Source of the DNA: Caldifarciminota bacterium
GTDB taxonomy: Bacteria; Hydrothermota; UBA3073; JACQXS01; JAGMCI01
DNA: 64,000 bases
Assembly (NCBI GenBank): GCA_023129325.1
Contig: JAGMCI010000017.1
Span: forward strand, 77,252-141,251
Direction: 5' to 3'
Below the pieces are notes generated by a model, which saw only the letters and a list, made by a program, of their open reading frames with translations, was not told the DNA's origin and searched no databases. Position numbers and translations under genes: made by a program. This document shows positions 41,201 to 50,231 of this stretch, piece after piece. Each line of letters opens with the position of its first letter. The first letter of the stretch is position 1.

Positions 41201-44173
41201 ATGTTAGGAGTAAAAAGATTTATTTTAGTTGTAGGGTGTACTTGCATACTTGGAAGTCTCAATATTAGTGCTGATATATGGATGCAAACTGATTGGTCAG
41301 GAGGCACGGGACAGGAGTTTTGGAGTGATTCAACCAAATATTATGCAGGAACAGATGTAGATGGTATTAGTTTACCAGGTGATTTAATACTTGTGGATAC
41401 GACTGAATTATGGCAGGACGGTGACCCAGACTGGGTAAAGATAGGTGATTCAAGTAATGTATTGATGACTGGTGGAAATGCGAGGATTAATATCAGAACC
41501 ATAACATACGATTTTTCAGATACAGTCAATAATAAGGCTTATAAAGGGGCAGACACACTAAGACCACCTATGGGTCTTGAGATAGGAACAGAGTTTGATT
41601 CAGGAGAGTATGATACGGTATCCAGTTCTGATGACCAAAGATTCAAGTACTCTCAAAATGATGCGTCAAAACACGATTTTCACAGGTTTAAGTTTAAAAT
41701 AGATAAACCACTTTCAATAATTAGTAAAATCTATGCGGAGCATGAAGGTTGGGGATGGGGATATGTCCCGGGCGGACCAGGACATTTTCTGTACATTTGG
41801 AATGTCAATAGTTCAAACTGGGAGGAAGTGGGGAACAGTTCTATTGGCTTTGAGGACGCTGTGCTCTGTAACACTTATACAGAAAAGTTTTCTGATTATA
41901 TAGATTCTCTTGGTTATCTTCAGTTATTGGCACAAAGTAAGAATAAAAGCCACGGCTGTTGCCCATTTTTGTACACCTGGGATGGAGAAAAATTTGTATT
42001 TATCACAGATATAAATACTCCTGGCGGACTTGGTTATGAAGATGCCACTCACAAGCAAAAATATTATAGGCCACAATCTGAAGATTATGTTAAGATTGAT
42101 GGAAATGAGTTAAGACCTAAGGATGGCTTCTACTCTTTGGAGATTGCTGAAGACCAGGATGAGATAGCCTATATAGATAGGGTTAAACTGCTTGTAGTTG
42201 ACCATCCAAAAGGAACTGAAATATATTCACCAAGGATGTTAAGATACACTGAGCCTTTTCCTTTTAAGATTTATACAATTAAAGAGCCAATGCTTCCTCG
42301 TTCTGCTGTAGATGAGAACGGAAACGATATTTTGTCCGTAATTTCAAAAGTTGATAGAAACTATACAAATGCTGAGCAGTATCATTGGAATGTCGTTACT
42401 GTGGATTTAGGTGATTTAAGTAAAGCCAAGCTAATCAAGTTGCTTTACAATGCTTATACTGAATGGCCCACAGAGGAGGACCATGCCAAAAGGAGTGAAT
42501 ATTTAAGACTCCATCCTGCAGGTGGGGAGGGCCAAGTTCAAGATATGCCTTATATTGAGGTGATAAATGAGAATGGTAAGTGGGCAGGGGTGTCCGAAGA
42601 AGAGCATTTTGGCTTACCGCAATCAAGACCAAGGACTAAAGTTTTAGATATAACGAGCTGGTTTAAGACTAATGATTACAGAATCAGGATTTACAACTTC
42701 AATGAGGTTCATATTGACTGGATTGCAGTGGATATAACCAAAGATGAGGAAGTTAGGGTTACAGAATTAGAGCCTATTAGCACAAAACTATATTGGAAGG
42801 GTGTAGCTTTGCAATACTCTCCGGACGGCAAGAAGCCTCTTTTGGGTGATTATTATAAGACAATCAGTGCACCGGGTTTTGAGTATTTTGAAGGAAAATA
42901 CACGAGACCTGGAGATGTTTTATCTCTTCTGAACTCTGTTGATGACAAATTTGTCATTATGCAAGCTGGCGATTGCATATCTATTAAGTTTAAGGAATTG
43001 CCTCTAAATGAGGATATGCAGAGAGACTATTATCTTTTAAGTGACCTCTATTACAAATTGCCATTTGTCAAGTATCTATTGGGAGATGAAATCAGCCGTG
43101 TAGAGCCTTTGCCATTTCAGAAGATGTCTGCTTATCCTTATCCTGAAAATGAGAGTTACCCTTATGATGAGGAACATAACACATATCTTGAAGAATATAA
43201 TACAAGGAAATTCAAATCTCCTTCAGGGAAGACAGCAGAGCATCACACCATTTTCACAGATTATACTAAAATTGAAGCAACTTTAGCCAGGGCTTTCATA
43301 GTTTCTGATGTTATTGCACCATCATTGTTGTCTACTTGGGATAAATTTTGTGTCAGTGATTCCACAAAACAGGATACGACTGAGATAATCTATTCCATTT
43401 TGGATGCCAAGAATGATTCTGTGTTATTGGACAGTATAGTTAACTTACAGGATATATCTTCAATAACTGTTGATTCCGTTAAGTTAAAGGCAATGTTTGC
43501 TACTTATGATACTGTTTATTCATCTGTGCTTTGTGATTGGGGTGTGAGTTGGGACTATTATAAATCTTCAGGAACACTCACTTCTTCAATTTATAGCGTA
43601 GGAGCTGATTCTATTGGGAGCTGGGATATAATTAGCTGGGATATAGATAAATCAAAGACAGTGACAGTTGAGACAAGGACACGCAATGACCCGCCAGATT
43701 CAATATGGTCAGATTGGGTAGTATGCACGAATAGTAATCCTGTTCCATCTCCAAAAGAGACAAGATATATTCAATACAAAGTTACGCTTGAATCATCTGG
43801 AGAAGTGACACCAGTGCTACATAACATATCAATAGATTATACTCCTGGCGTGGGGGTAGAGAGCTCCCAAGAGCTCAAAGTTATTCCTTACGGTTTTTCT
43901 ATTTCACCAAAGCCTGCCAAAGATAGAGTGTTTATCAGATATTCTGTTCCTGGGCTTGAAGGAAAGTCCTTATCTCCTGTTTCTATAAAGATTTTTAGTG
44001 TTGAGGGTAGATTGGTTAAAGATTTGGTTAAAGGAGAAAAACTATCTGGCTGCTATGATGTGATATGGAATGGGAAGGATGAACACAATAAGCGAGTTCC
44101 CAACGGGACTTATTTTTGCAGACTAATTATTGGTGAGCAAATACATACAGATAAAATTATTATCTTAAGGTAA
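41201..44173 (+). CDS. Large secreted protein with C-terminal sorting domain
   Basis: A 990-aa exported protein. Signal peptide MLGVKRFILVVGCTCILGSLNISA. The middle contains a recognisable block CCPFLYTWDGEKFVFITDINTPGGLGYED..., followed by DGFYSLEIAEDQDEIAYIDRVKLLVVDHP, seen in large surface proteins of FCB-like bacteria. The last 75 residues (SPKPAKDRVFIRYSVP, VEGRLVKDLVKGEKLSG, WNGKDEHNKRVPNGTYFC) form a FlgD-like sorting domain related to that of the 4656 gene. It has its own promoter and very strong ribosome site, so expression may be high. The function is unknown. Confidence 0.75.
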   Translation: MLGVKRFILVVGCTCILGSLNISADIWMQTDWSGGTGQEFWSDSTKYYAGTDVDGISLPGDLILVDTTELWQDGDPDWVKIGDSSNVLMTGGNARINIRTITYDFSDTVNNKAYKGADTLRPPMGLEIGTEFDSGEYDTVSSSDDQRFKYSQNDASKHDFHRFKFKIDKPLSIISKIYAEHEGWGWGYVPGGPGHFLYIWNVNSSNWEEVGNSSIGFEDAVLCNTYTEKFSDYIDSLGYLQLLAQSKNKSHGCCPFLYTWDGEKFVFITDINTPGGLGYEDATHKQKYYRPQSEDYVKIDGNELRPKDGFYSLEIAEDQDEIAYIDRVKLLVVDHPKGTEIYSPRMLRYTEPFPFKIYTIKEPMLPRSAVDENGNDILSVISKVDRNYTNAEQYHWNVVTVDLGDLSKAKLIKLLYNAYTEWPTEEDHAKRSEYLRLHPAGGEGQVQDMPYIEVINENGKWAGVSEEEHFGLPQSRPRTKVLDITSWFKTNDYRIRIYNFNEVHIDWIAVDITKDEEVRVTELEPISTKLYWKGVALQYSPDGKKPLLGDYYKTISAPGFEYFEGKYTRPGDVLSLLNSVDDKFVIMQAGDCISIKFKELPLNEDMQRDYYLLSDLYYKLPFVKYLLGDEISRVEPLPFQKMSAYPYPENESYPYDEEHNTYLEEYNTRKFKSPSGKTAEHHTIFTDYTKIEATLARAFIVSDVIAPSLLSTWDKFCVSDSTKQDTTEIIYSILDAKNDSVLLDSIVNLQDISSITVDSVKLKAMFATYDTVYSSVLCDWGVSWDYYKSSGTLTSSIYSVGADSIGSWDIISWDIDKSKTVTVETRTRNDPPDSIWSDWVVCTNSNPVPSPKETRYIQYKVTLESSGEVTPVLHNISIDYTPGVGVESSQELKVIPYGFSISPKPAKDRVFIRYSVPGLEGKSLSPVSIKIFSVEGRLVKDLVKGEKLSGCYDVIWNGKDEHNKRVPNGTYFCRLIIGEQIHTDKIIILR

Positions 44174-44400
44174 TCTGAATTTTAGCTCCCAAAAGGCGAA
44201 AAATCAACTTATGCAAAAATTGCATAATCCGCCTCAGGCGGAATGGATACGGATGGAGACACTGAATTACACGGATACGGATTCTGGGGTTATCTGTGGC
44301 AATATCTGCGGTGTTCTGCGTTGATTGTCACGTATTTTGCTAATATAAATTTTTATTTAAAAATACTTGACAACTTAAAAAATTTTGATATAATGGTAAG
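44174..44400. other. Non-coding spacer with repeats and a promoter
   Basis: This stretch holds an ATGCAAAAATTGCAT palindrome (44211-44225), a TCCGCCTCAGGCGGA palindrome (44228-44242), a degenerate ACGGAT-type repeat (44245-44330) and the promoter at 44367-44394. I see no gene in it. Confidence 0.6.
44367..44394 (+). promoter_or_regulatory. Consensus promoter ahead of structured leader
   Basis: TTGACA (44367-44372) and TATAAT (44389-44394) are 16 bp apart. Transcription should start near 44401, 140 bases before the HAD gene. Confidence 0.75.
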
Positions 44401-44511
44401 CAAATAAATAATGAGGATAGTTAATTGATATAGGATAGGAAATATCATAGGCATGGGGAATATATTCCCCACTGGGGCCGTGGGCACAGTGTGTCTATGG
44501 CTTCTTTTTTA
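44401..44511 (+). ncRNA. Possible small RNA or transcription attenuator
   Basis: Between a consensus promoter and an intrinsic terminator lies about 110 bases without an ORF. A strong hairpin GGGGAA-TATA-TTCCCC (about 44455-44470) is followed by ACTGGGG, so the CCCC can pair with either flanking GGGG. The 3' end is a 10-12 bp terminator stem with a T-run. This is the layout of a free small RNA or of a riboswitch-like attenuator controlling the HAD gene. I could not match it to 6S, SRP, tmRNA or a known riboswitch. Confidence 0.5.
44477..44510 (+). terminator. Intrinsic terminator upstream of HAD gene
   Basis: GCCGTGGGCACA-g-TGTGTCTATGGC forms a stem of ten or more pairs (with G-U pairs), directly followed by TTCTTTTTT. 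It is the clearest Rho-independent terminator in the window, and it lies before a gene rather than after one. Confidence 0.7.
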
Positions 44512-44542
44512 TTAAATATAAATAGAACAACAGGATACTAAA

Positions 44543-45280
44543 ATGATTAGAGCGGTGACTTTTGATTTTTGGAATACTCTGTTTAAGGATACTCCAAAAC
44601 TTGCTGAGAAGAGGCGTATGCTGCGAATACAATACATTACTGAATTCACTAAATTGGATTTGGATACAGTGGTTCACCACGACCTTCACCACGGAGTGGC
44701 AGAGGCATTTGATTTTACTTATCGATTGTTTTTTAACACTTATGAAAAGGAACACAGGACATTTACTTCAAAAGAACTATTAAATATTATACTCGCCAAA
44801 CTAAATGTTAAATTATCTCCTCGTTCCTTCAGTTTACTAAAAAAGCAAGTGGAGGAAGCTAATTTAGCTATGCCTCCAATAATAGTGGAAAATATAAAAC
44901 CTGTGTTAGCAATGCTTCCAAAAAATTATAAACTTGGTATCGTCTCAGACACTGGTTATTCATCGGGAAGGGTTTTACGTGTGCTTATGAAACGCGAGGG
45001 TATTTTTAAATTCTTTAGTGCCTTCAGTTTTTCTGGCGAAGCAGAATATTCAAAACCACATAGAACAGCATTTGAAAATGTACTCAGGATTTTAAATGTC
45101 AAACCCAGGGAGACAGTTCACATTGGAGACCTTGAACAGACTGATATTAAAGGTGCAAAAGCACTTGGTATGAAGACTATTCTTTTTATTGGAGCAAATG
45201 ATAAATATAAGGAATCAACAACTGCAGATTATGTATTAGAAGACTATCGTGAGTTGCCTGAACTTTTAGCTACTATATGA
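44543..45280 (+). CDS. HAD-superfamily hydrolase
   Basis: A 245-aa phosphatase-like protein. Motif I is TFDFWNTLF (the nucleophile is D in DFWNT), motif II LGIVSDTGY, motif III K in EYSKPHRTAF, and motif IV HIGDLEQTDIKGAKALG. The cap is inserted after motif I. Substrate unknown. Within the cap, VVHHDLHHGVAE is encoded by a 31-bp repeat (GTGGTTCACCACGACCTTCA...) that also occurs twice in the dcw cluster. It follows a possible attenuator. Confidence 0.82.
   Translation: MIRAVTFDFWNTLFKDTPKLAEKRRMLRIQYITEFTKLDLDTVVHHDLHHGVAEAFDFTYRLFFNTYEKEHRTFTSKELLNIILAKLNVKLSPRSFSLLKKQVEEANLAMPPIIVENIKPVLAMLPKNYKLGIVSDTGYSSGRVLRVLMKREGIFKFFSAFSFSGEAEYSKPHRTAFENVLRILNVKPRETVHIGDLEQTDIKGAKALGMKTILFIGANDKYKESTTADYVLEDYRELPELLATI
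44669..44699. repeat. 31-bp GTGGTTCACCACGACC...GGAGTGG element, copy 1
   Basis: Identical to copies at 54745-54775 and 56786-56816. Here it is in frame within the HAD cap region and encodes a histidine-rich VVHHDLHHGV peptide. Confidence 0.92.
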
Positions 45281-45295
45281 ATTTTTTAAACCATA

Positions 45296-45391
45296 CCTGC
45301 CTGCCGTCAGGCAGGGAGGACACAGAGAACAAAATGAAGCCACAGATTACACAGATTAACACTGGATGTAGAGACTCCGATTTAGCGGAGT
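45296..45391. repeat. Cluster of three different repeats before the MBL gene
   Basis: A CCTGCCTGCCGTCAGGCAGG palindrome (about 45297-45316), a CCACAGATTACACAGATT half-element (45340-45357) and an ACTCCGATTTAGCGGAGT palindrome (45374-45391) follow one another in the 130-base gap. Confidence 0.8.
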
Positions 45392-45400
45392 TAAAAATAT

Positions 45401-45408
45401 AAGGAGGG
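45401..45408 (+). promoter_or_regulatory. Ribosome-binding site of MBL gene
   Basis: AAGGAGGG three bases before the ATG at 45412, which fixes the start. Confidence 0.75.
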
Positions 45409-45411
45409 TAT

Positions 45412-46134
45412 ATGCAATCATGGGAAGGAAAAGATATAAGAGTTAATATCTTATACTCAAGAGCAGGGGTAGCCCAGCATATTTGGGTAGCCAATGAGAA
45501 GGGGGCTATTCTTATTGACACTGGTGATGGAATAGTAAGAGATATTCTCTCCAACGAACTTGACCTTAACCAGCTCAATGGAATAGTTATTACTCATGGT
45601 CACTATGACCATGTTGGAGGTCTGCATTCACTTCTTGGTTTTTTAAGGTGTAAAGGGAAAAAAGGGATACTGCCAATCTATGCTCCAAGGGGATGTACAG
45701 AGGCATTCTCCATAGTAGACAACTTTATAAAGTGCTATCCAGATACTATACCCTTTAAAATCTCTTGTAAAGAAATTCAAGAAAGACAGGTTTTTAAGGT
45801 TTCAGGAATGGCCATCAATGCTTACCCTGTTGTTCATCATGGCAGCATAAAGGATTATGGAATATTAGAACAAATTCCAGCGATGGGCTACAGAATTTCA
45901 TATAAAAGGGAGATTATTGCAATAAGTGGGGATACAGGAATTTGTCCTTCTCTAAAAAGATTAGTAAAAGGGGCAGATTTGGCAATCTTAGAGGCAACAT
46001 TTGGAACTAAACGAGTAAAAGAGGAGTCTCTGAAAAAGGAACATCTCTCTGAAGATTTGGCAAAGGAGATTGGCAAATTAGCAAAAGAATTTATCTTAGT
46101 TCATAAAGGTTTAAGGAAAGGAACTATGATATGA
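45412..46134 (+). CDS. MBL-fold metallohydrolase
   Basis: A 240-aa metallo-beta-lactamase-fold protein. THGHYDHVGG gives the HxHxDH zinc ligands at about 63-68; VVHHGSIKDYG supplies a further His, and IAISGDTGICPSLKRLVKGADLAILEATF the bridging Asp. The overall order resembles ribonuclease Z-like and small phosphodiesterase-type members, but substrate cannot be assigned. It overlaps the DUF402 gene by four bases. Confidence 0.82.
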   Translation: MQSWEGKDIRVNILYSRAGVAQHIWVANEKGAILIDTGDGIVRDILSNELDLNQLNGIVITHGHYDHVGGLHSLLGFLRCKGKKGILPIYAPRGCTEAFSIVDNFIKCYPDTIPFKISCKEIQERQVFKVSGMAINAYPVVHHGSIKDYGILEQIPAMGYRISYKREIIAISGDTGICPSLKRLVKGADLAILEATFGTKRVKEESLKKEHLSEDLAKEIGKLAKEFILVHKGLRKGTMI

Positions 46135-46610
46135 AAATATTAGAAGTTATTAAGTTAATTGATAACACTAAACGAATGTATGATTGTGAGCTTATAAGCA
46201 TTGATGAGGAAAAGATGATAGTTGAGCATATTAGAGAGCGTGATTATGATATTAGCGTAGCGATACTTAAAGCAGGAGGAATGACAAGAGCAATTTATTG
46301 GAAAGATAGAAACTTTCATGTCTGGAAAATGTTTGCACCAGATAAAGAATTGATAGGTTATTATATCAATATTTGTGAGAATGTTCAAATTAGCCGAAAG
46401 CAAATTATCTGGACAGATTTAGTGCTTGACCTGTGGGTAAATAATTCAGGCAGCATTTACTGGCTGGATGAAGATGAAGTTAAAGAATACAAATTAAAAG
46501 GCTTGCTGAGTGAAAACCAAATAAGTGTTATTCAAAAAACAAAGCATTATCTGGAACACAACTATCAAAACATAATCTCGGAAGCCAATAAATGCTTAGA
46601 TAAGAAATAA
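46131..46610 (+). CDS. DUF402 family protein
   Basis: A 159-aa protein with the DUF402/FomD-like core: WKMFAPDKELIGYYINICEN, then WTDLVLDLWV and YWLDEDEVKEYKLKGLLS, in which the acidic residues are expected to bind a metal. Family members include nucleotide phosphate hydrolases. It is translationally coupled to the MBL hydrolase, so the two may act together on a nucleotide or phosphoester substrate; that is inference. Confidence 0.75.
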   Translation: MKILEVIKLIDNTKRMYDCELISIDEEKMIVEHIRERDYDISVAILKAGGMTRAIYWKDRNFHVWKMFAPDKELIGYYINICENVQISRKQIIWTDLVLDLWVNNSGSIYWLDEDEVKEYKLKGLLSENQISVIQKTKHYLEHNYQNIISEANKCLDKK

Positions 46611-46614
46611 ATGG

Positions 46615-46685
46615 AACCACGAAGCATACGGATTAGACAGATTGAGATACCTAAAGTTTTAAAAAATCTGTGCAATCTGTGGCTT
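46615..46685. repeat. CACAGATT inverted repeat before ABC-F gene
   Basis: GGAACCACGAAGCATACGGATT on the left and AAATCTGTGCAATCTGTGGC on the right. The right arm contains the GTG that the ORF track uses as start of the ABC-F protein. Confidence 0.75.
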
Positions 46686-46690
46686 TAGAA

Positions 46691-48577
46691 ATGATTGAAC
46701 TTCAAAACATAGGGATTGGGTTTGGTGGCAAGCCCCTGCTTAAGGATGTTTGCTGGCGTATTGGAGATAATGATAGGGTTGGATTAATTGGAGCCAATGG
46801 GAGCGGGAAAACTACCATTTTGCGTATCATTGCAGGACACATAAGGTCTGACCAGGGTGAAGTTATTAGGAGTAAAAGCTCTAAGATTGGCTATTTGCCC
46901 CAAGAAAGCGTGACATTTCGTGGTCGTTTGCTTTATAATGAGATGCTAAGTGTCTTTAAACCTATTCTTGCACTTTTTGAAACCAAGAAAGTAATAGAAG
47001 AAAAGTTAAGTAAATTAGGCTCTGGTTCTCAAAAATATCGTGAACTTCTTAAAGAATATGGTGAGCTTGAGGAAGAGATTGATAAAAAAGAGGGCTATAC
47101 TATAGAAAATAAAATTGAAAAAGTATTAAGTGGTTTAGGCTTTTCTGAAAAAGATTGGCACAAACCAACTGAAACTTTTAGTGGCGGATGGGAGATGAGA
47201 ATTGCTCTTGGAAAATTACTTTTACAAAATCCAGATGTCCTATTACTTGATGAACCAACTAATTTCCTTGACATTGAGTCAATTGCCTGGCTTGAGAATT
47301 ATTTAAAGAATTTCCGCGGTACAATAGTTTTGGTCTCTCATGACAGATACTTTATGGACAAAATAATCAAAAAGATTGTGGAGCTTGAGTTAGGCAAACT
47401 CACTCGTTATAATACCAATTATTCAGGCTACTTAAAAGAAAAAGAAAAACGCAGAGAGCTTCTTATAAGGGTTTACAAGAATCAACAGGAAGAAATAAAG
47501 AGAATAAGAGCATTTATTGATAAGTTTAGAGCCAATGCGAGCAAGGCAAGACTTGTAAAATCAAGGGAAAAGGTGCTTGAGCGAATGGAAATAGTAACTG
47601 TTCCTCCAGAGTTAAAGAAAGTCAAATTTAAGTTTCCTGAGCCACCAAGGTCGGGAGATAAGGTTTTGGAATTAAATAATGTAAGCCAATCGTATGGTGA
47701 AAAGAAAGTTTTTGAGGGAGTTGGCCTTTTTATAGAAAGAGGTGAAAGAATTGCAGTTGTTGGTGTTAATGGGGCAGGAAAATCTACATTACTTAAAATA
47801 CTTGCCGGTGTTCTTAAATCAAGTAGTGGGGAAAGGAAATTAGGAGCCAATATCAATATTGGTTATTTTGCTCAAAGGAGCCTTGAAATGTTAAATCCAG
47901 AAAATACAGTTTTGAAAGAGCTGGAGGAAATTGCCCCAATGGAAACAGAGACCAGGCTCAGGACTTTGGCAGGGGTGTTCCTGTTTTCTGGAGATGATGT
48001 ATTTAAACCTGTGAAAGTATTATCTGGAGGCGAAAAGACGAGGTTGGCGATAGCTAAAATATTAATTAACCCTGTCAATTTCCTTATTTTAGATGAACCA
48101 ACCAATCATCTTGATTTGGCAGGCAGAAAGGTATTGGAAAATGCATTAAAAGTATATCATGGAACACTTGTGCTTGTGACACATGATAGATGTATGATTG
48201 ATAATCTGGCTACAAAATTAATTGAAGTTGCTGATGGAACTATTAAAATTCATCTTGGCAATTATACAGATTATGTTACAAGGAAAACTGCAATCACAGA
48301 GGTCACAGAGAAGCAAAAGAAAGTTAAATTAAAGAAGCCACCTGTCCGTCGTCCGCCTCAGGCGGAGACGGACGGGAAGGAAAAAGAAATATCAAGAATA
48401 ACAAAATTGATAGCAAAGAAAGAAGCAAGGGTATATGAATTGGAGCAATTATTATTGGATTATGTTATATATTCTGACAAGCAAAAAATGAGATTATATA
48501 CTCTTGAATACAAAACTCTAAAACAAGAAATTGATGAATTATATGAAGAGTGGGATAAAATAAAAGATTTATCCTGA
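46691..48577 (+). CDS. ABC-F family ATPase
   Basis: A soluble protein with two ABC domains and no membrane part. Start at ATG 46691 (MIELQNIGIGFGGKPLL) is preferred to the GTG at 46670, whose first codons are repeat sequence. Domain 1: Walker A GANGSGKTT, signature FSGGWEMRIALGK, Walker B LLLDEPTNFLD. Domain 2: GVNGAGKSTLL, LSGGEKTRLAIAK, LILDEPTNHLD. The linker between them and a C-terminal coiled coil fit translation factors of the EttA/Uup group, which act on the ribosome. A GC palindrome adds RPPQAETDG before the coiled coil. Confidence 0.88.
   Translation: MIELQNIGIGFGGKPLLKDVCWRIGDNDRVGLIGANGSGKTTILRIIAGHIRSDQGEVIRSKSSKIGYLPQESVTFRGRLLYNEMLSVFKPILALFETKKVIEEKLSKLGSGSQKYRELLKEYGELEEEIDKKEGYTIENKIEKVLSGLGFSEKDWHKPTETFSGGWEMRIALGKLLLQNPDVLLLDEPTNFLDIESIAWLENYLKNFRGTIVLVSHDRYFMDKIIKKIVELELGKLTRYNTNYSGYLKEKEKRRELLIRVYKNQQEEIKRIRAFIDKFRANASKARLVKSREKVLERMEIVTVPPELKKVKFKFPEPPRSGDKVLELNNVSQSYGEKKVFEGVGLFIERGERIAVVGVNGAGKSTLLKILAGVLKSSSGERKLGANINIGYFAQRSLEMLNPENTVLKELEEIAPMETETRLRTLAGVFLFSGDDVFKPVKVLSGGEKTRLAIAKILINPVNFLILDEPTNHLDLAGRKVLENALKVYHGTLVLVTHDRCMIDNLATKLIEVADGTIKIHLGNYTDYVTRKTAITEVTEKQKKVKLKKPPVRRPPQAETDGKEKEISRITKLIAKKEARVYELEQLLLDYVIYSDKQKMRLYTLEYKTLKQEIDELYEEWDKIKDLS
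48341..48376. repeat. CCTGTCCGTCGTCCGCC palindrome in ABC-F gene
   Basis: CCTGTCCGTCGTCCGCCTCA and GGCGGAGACGGACGGG are complementary arms around the TCCGCCTCAGGCGGA core. In frame, in the flexible linker before the C-terminal coiled coil. Confidence 0.9.
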
Positions 48578-48598
48578 TACATAAAGACTTATTTTTTT

Positions 48599-48672
48599 GC
48601 CACAGAAGGCACAGAAGTCAGAAGAATCTGTTCTCTGTTTTCTGTCTTCTGTTCTCTGTTTTTCCTGTGGTG
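48599..48672. repeat. CAGAAGTCAGAAG / CTGTTTTCTGTCTTCTG inverted repeat
   Basis: GCACAGAAGTCAGAAG and TCTGTTTTCTGTCTTCTGTT, flanked by CCACAG and CTGTGG. Downstream, ATGCAAATTTTATGCAT (48738-48754) and GAATCCTGAT...ATCGGGATTC (48781-48806) are further palindromes. The 270-base gap holds no gene. Confidence 0.75.
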
Positions 48673-48851
48673 AATTTTAAATTATGAAGTTTAAAGAGAG
48701 GCAAATAATTTCAAAGCGCAATAGAGGATTGGAGGTTATGCAAATTTTATGCATAAACCACAGAGGACACAGAGAAAAATGAATCCTGATATAATAATCG
48801 GGATTCTGTGGTTGATATTTTATATAACAACATTTTGAAAAGGGAGCAAAA

Positions 48852-50231
48852 ATGAGAAGGCATCACTTAGATAAGGAAATTTTAGTAGCTATTGGACTTT
48901 TTGGGTTGTGTGTTTTATCATGTGTTCCAAAAAAGATAACTGAAGAAAGGTTTGGACAATATTTTAACCGTGGACTCGCTTACTATAATAAAGGCGATTA
49001 TGATGCCGCAATAAAAGATTACAGTAGGGCAATAGAGTTAAATCCACAATATGCTGTGGTGTACTATGGTCGTGGGCTTGCCTATGCTGCCAAAGGCAGC
49101 TATGATAATGCAATAAGGGATTACAATAAAGCAATAGAGCTAAACCCAAAGTATGATGAGGCGTACTGCGGTCGTGGATTTGTCTATAGCAGTAAAGGCG
49201 AGTATGAAGCTGCAATAAAAGACTACAACAAGACAATAGAATTGAATCCAGCATGTGCTATAGCATACTATAACCGTGGGTTCCTCTATGATGCTAAAGG
49301 CAACTATGAAGCTGCGATAAAGGATTACAGTACGGTAATAGAACTAAACCCAGAAGATACTACGGCATACTATAACCGTGGGAGCGCTTATGATGATATA
49401 GGTAACTATGATGCTGCAATAAGGGATTACAATAAGGTAATAGAATTGAATCCCCAATATCCCATGGTATATGTTAACCGCGGGGTTGCTTACAAGGGTG
49501 AAGGTGACCATGATGCTGCAATAAGGAATTACAATAAAGAGATAGAACTGAATCCAGAATGTGCTATAGCATACAATGACCGTAGGGTCGCTTATGATGC
49601 CAAAGGTGACCATGATGCTGCAATAAGGGATTTTAATAAGGCAATAGAGCTTAACCCAGAATATGCTATGGCATACAATAACCGTGAATACGTTTATCAT
49701 GCTATGGGTAACTATGGTGCTGCAATAAGGGATTTTAATAAGGCAATAGAACTGAATCCAGAATATGCTGAGGCTTACCACGGGCGCGGCTTTGCCTATG
49801 GTGGCAAAAGAAATTATGAATCTGCAATAAAAGATTATAGCAAGGCAATAGAATTAAATCCTGAATATACCACAGCATATTACAGACGGGGGTGTACCTA
49901 TGATGCTAAAGGCGACTATGATGCCGCAATAAGAGATTATGATAAGGCGATAGAACTGAATCCAAAAGGTGCTATGGCATACTATAGCCGAGGGTATATC
50001 TATACTGTTAAAGGCAATTATAATGCTGCAATAGTAGATTATAATAAGGTGATAGAACTGAATCCAGAATATGCCATGGTATACTATAGGCGTGGACTTA
50101 CTCATTTTGCTAAAGGTAACTTTAAAGCTGCTAAGCGTGATTGGGAAAAGGCTGTTAAACTTGACCCACATGGCTTTGCAGGAAGTGAATCCAGACACGC
50201 ATTGGAGGATTTAAAGCGCTATGGATATTAG
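48852..50231 (+). CDS. TPR-repeat lipoprotein
   Basis: A 459-aa protein. A lipoprotein signal (LVAIGLFGLCVLSC, with the lipobox Cys at about 24) is followed by twelve consecutive 34-residue tetratricopeptide repeats (about 37-444) with the consensus AYY.RG.AY..KG.YDAAI.DYNKAIELNPEY. The units are very similar to each other, suggesting recent expansion or homogenisation. TPR lipoproteins are scaffolds in envelope complexes; the partner is unknown. An AAAGGGAG ribosome site precedes the ATG. Anti-sense ORFs in the track are by-products of the repeat. Confidence 0.9.
   Translation: MRRHHLDKEILVAIGLFGLCVLSCVPKKITEERFGQYFNRGLAYYNKGDYDAAIKDYSRAIELNPQYAVVYYGRGLAYAAKGSYDNAIRDYNKAIELNPKYDEAYCGRGFVYSSKGEYEAAIKDYNKTIELNPACAIAYYNRGFLYDAKGNYEAAIKDYSTVIELNPEDTTAYYNRGSAYDDIGNYDAAIRDYNKVIELNPQYPMVYVNRGVAYKGEGDHDAAIRNYNKEIELNPECAIAYNDRRVAYDAKGDHDAAIRDFNKAIELNPEYAMAYNNREYVYHAMGNYGAAIRDFNKAIELNPEYAEAYHGRGFAYGGKRNYESAIKDYSKAIELNPEYTTAYYRRGCTYDAKGDYDAAIRDYDKAIELNPKGAMAYYSRGYIYTVKGNYNAAIVDYNKVIELNPEYAMVYYRRGLTHFAKGNFKAAKRDWEKAVKLDPHGFAGSESRHALEDLKRYGY
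48950..50180 (+). repeat. Tandem array of twelve 102-bp coding repeats
   Basis: Each unit encodes one TPR, with shared blocks such as GATGCTGCAATAAGGGATTA and ATAGAACTGAATCCAGAATA. Similarity at the DNA level is high enough to allow copy-number change by recombination. Confidence 0.85.

Noticed and set aside
44401-44511. 6S RNA, SRP RNA or a known riboswitch
   Set aside because: The length and motifs do not fit: it lacks the SRP loop sequence, and it is too short for 6S RNA. I kept it as unclassified.
48950-50180. Regular direct repeats that might be a CRISPR array
   Set aside because: The 102-bp period is continuous coding sequence for twelve TPRs, without unique spacers.
49344-50198. Minus-strand ORFs of 145 and 114 aa opposite the TPR gene
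   Set aside because: They are shadows created by the codon pattern of the repeat; they have no ribosome site and low-complexity sequence.
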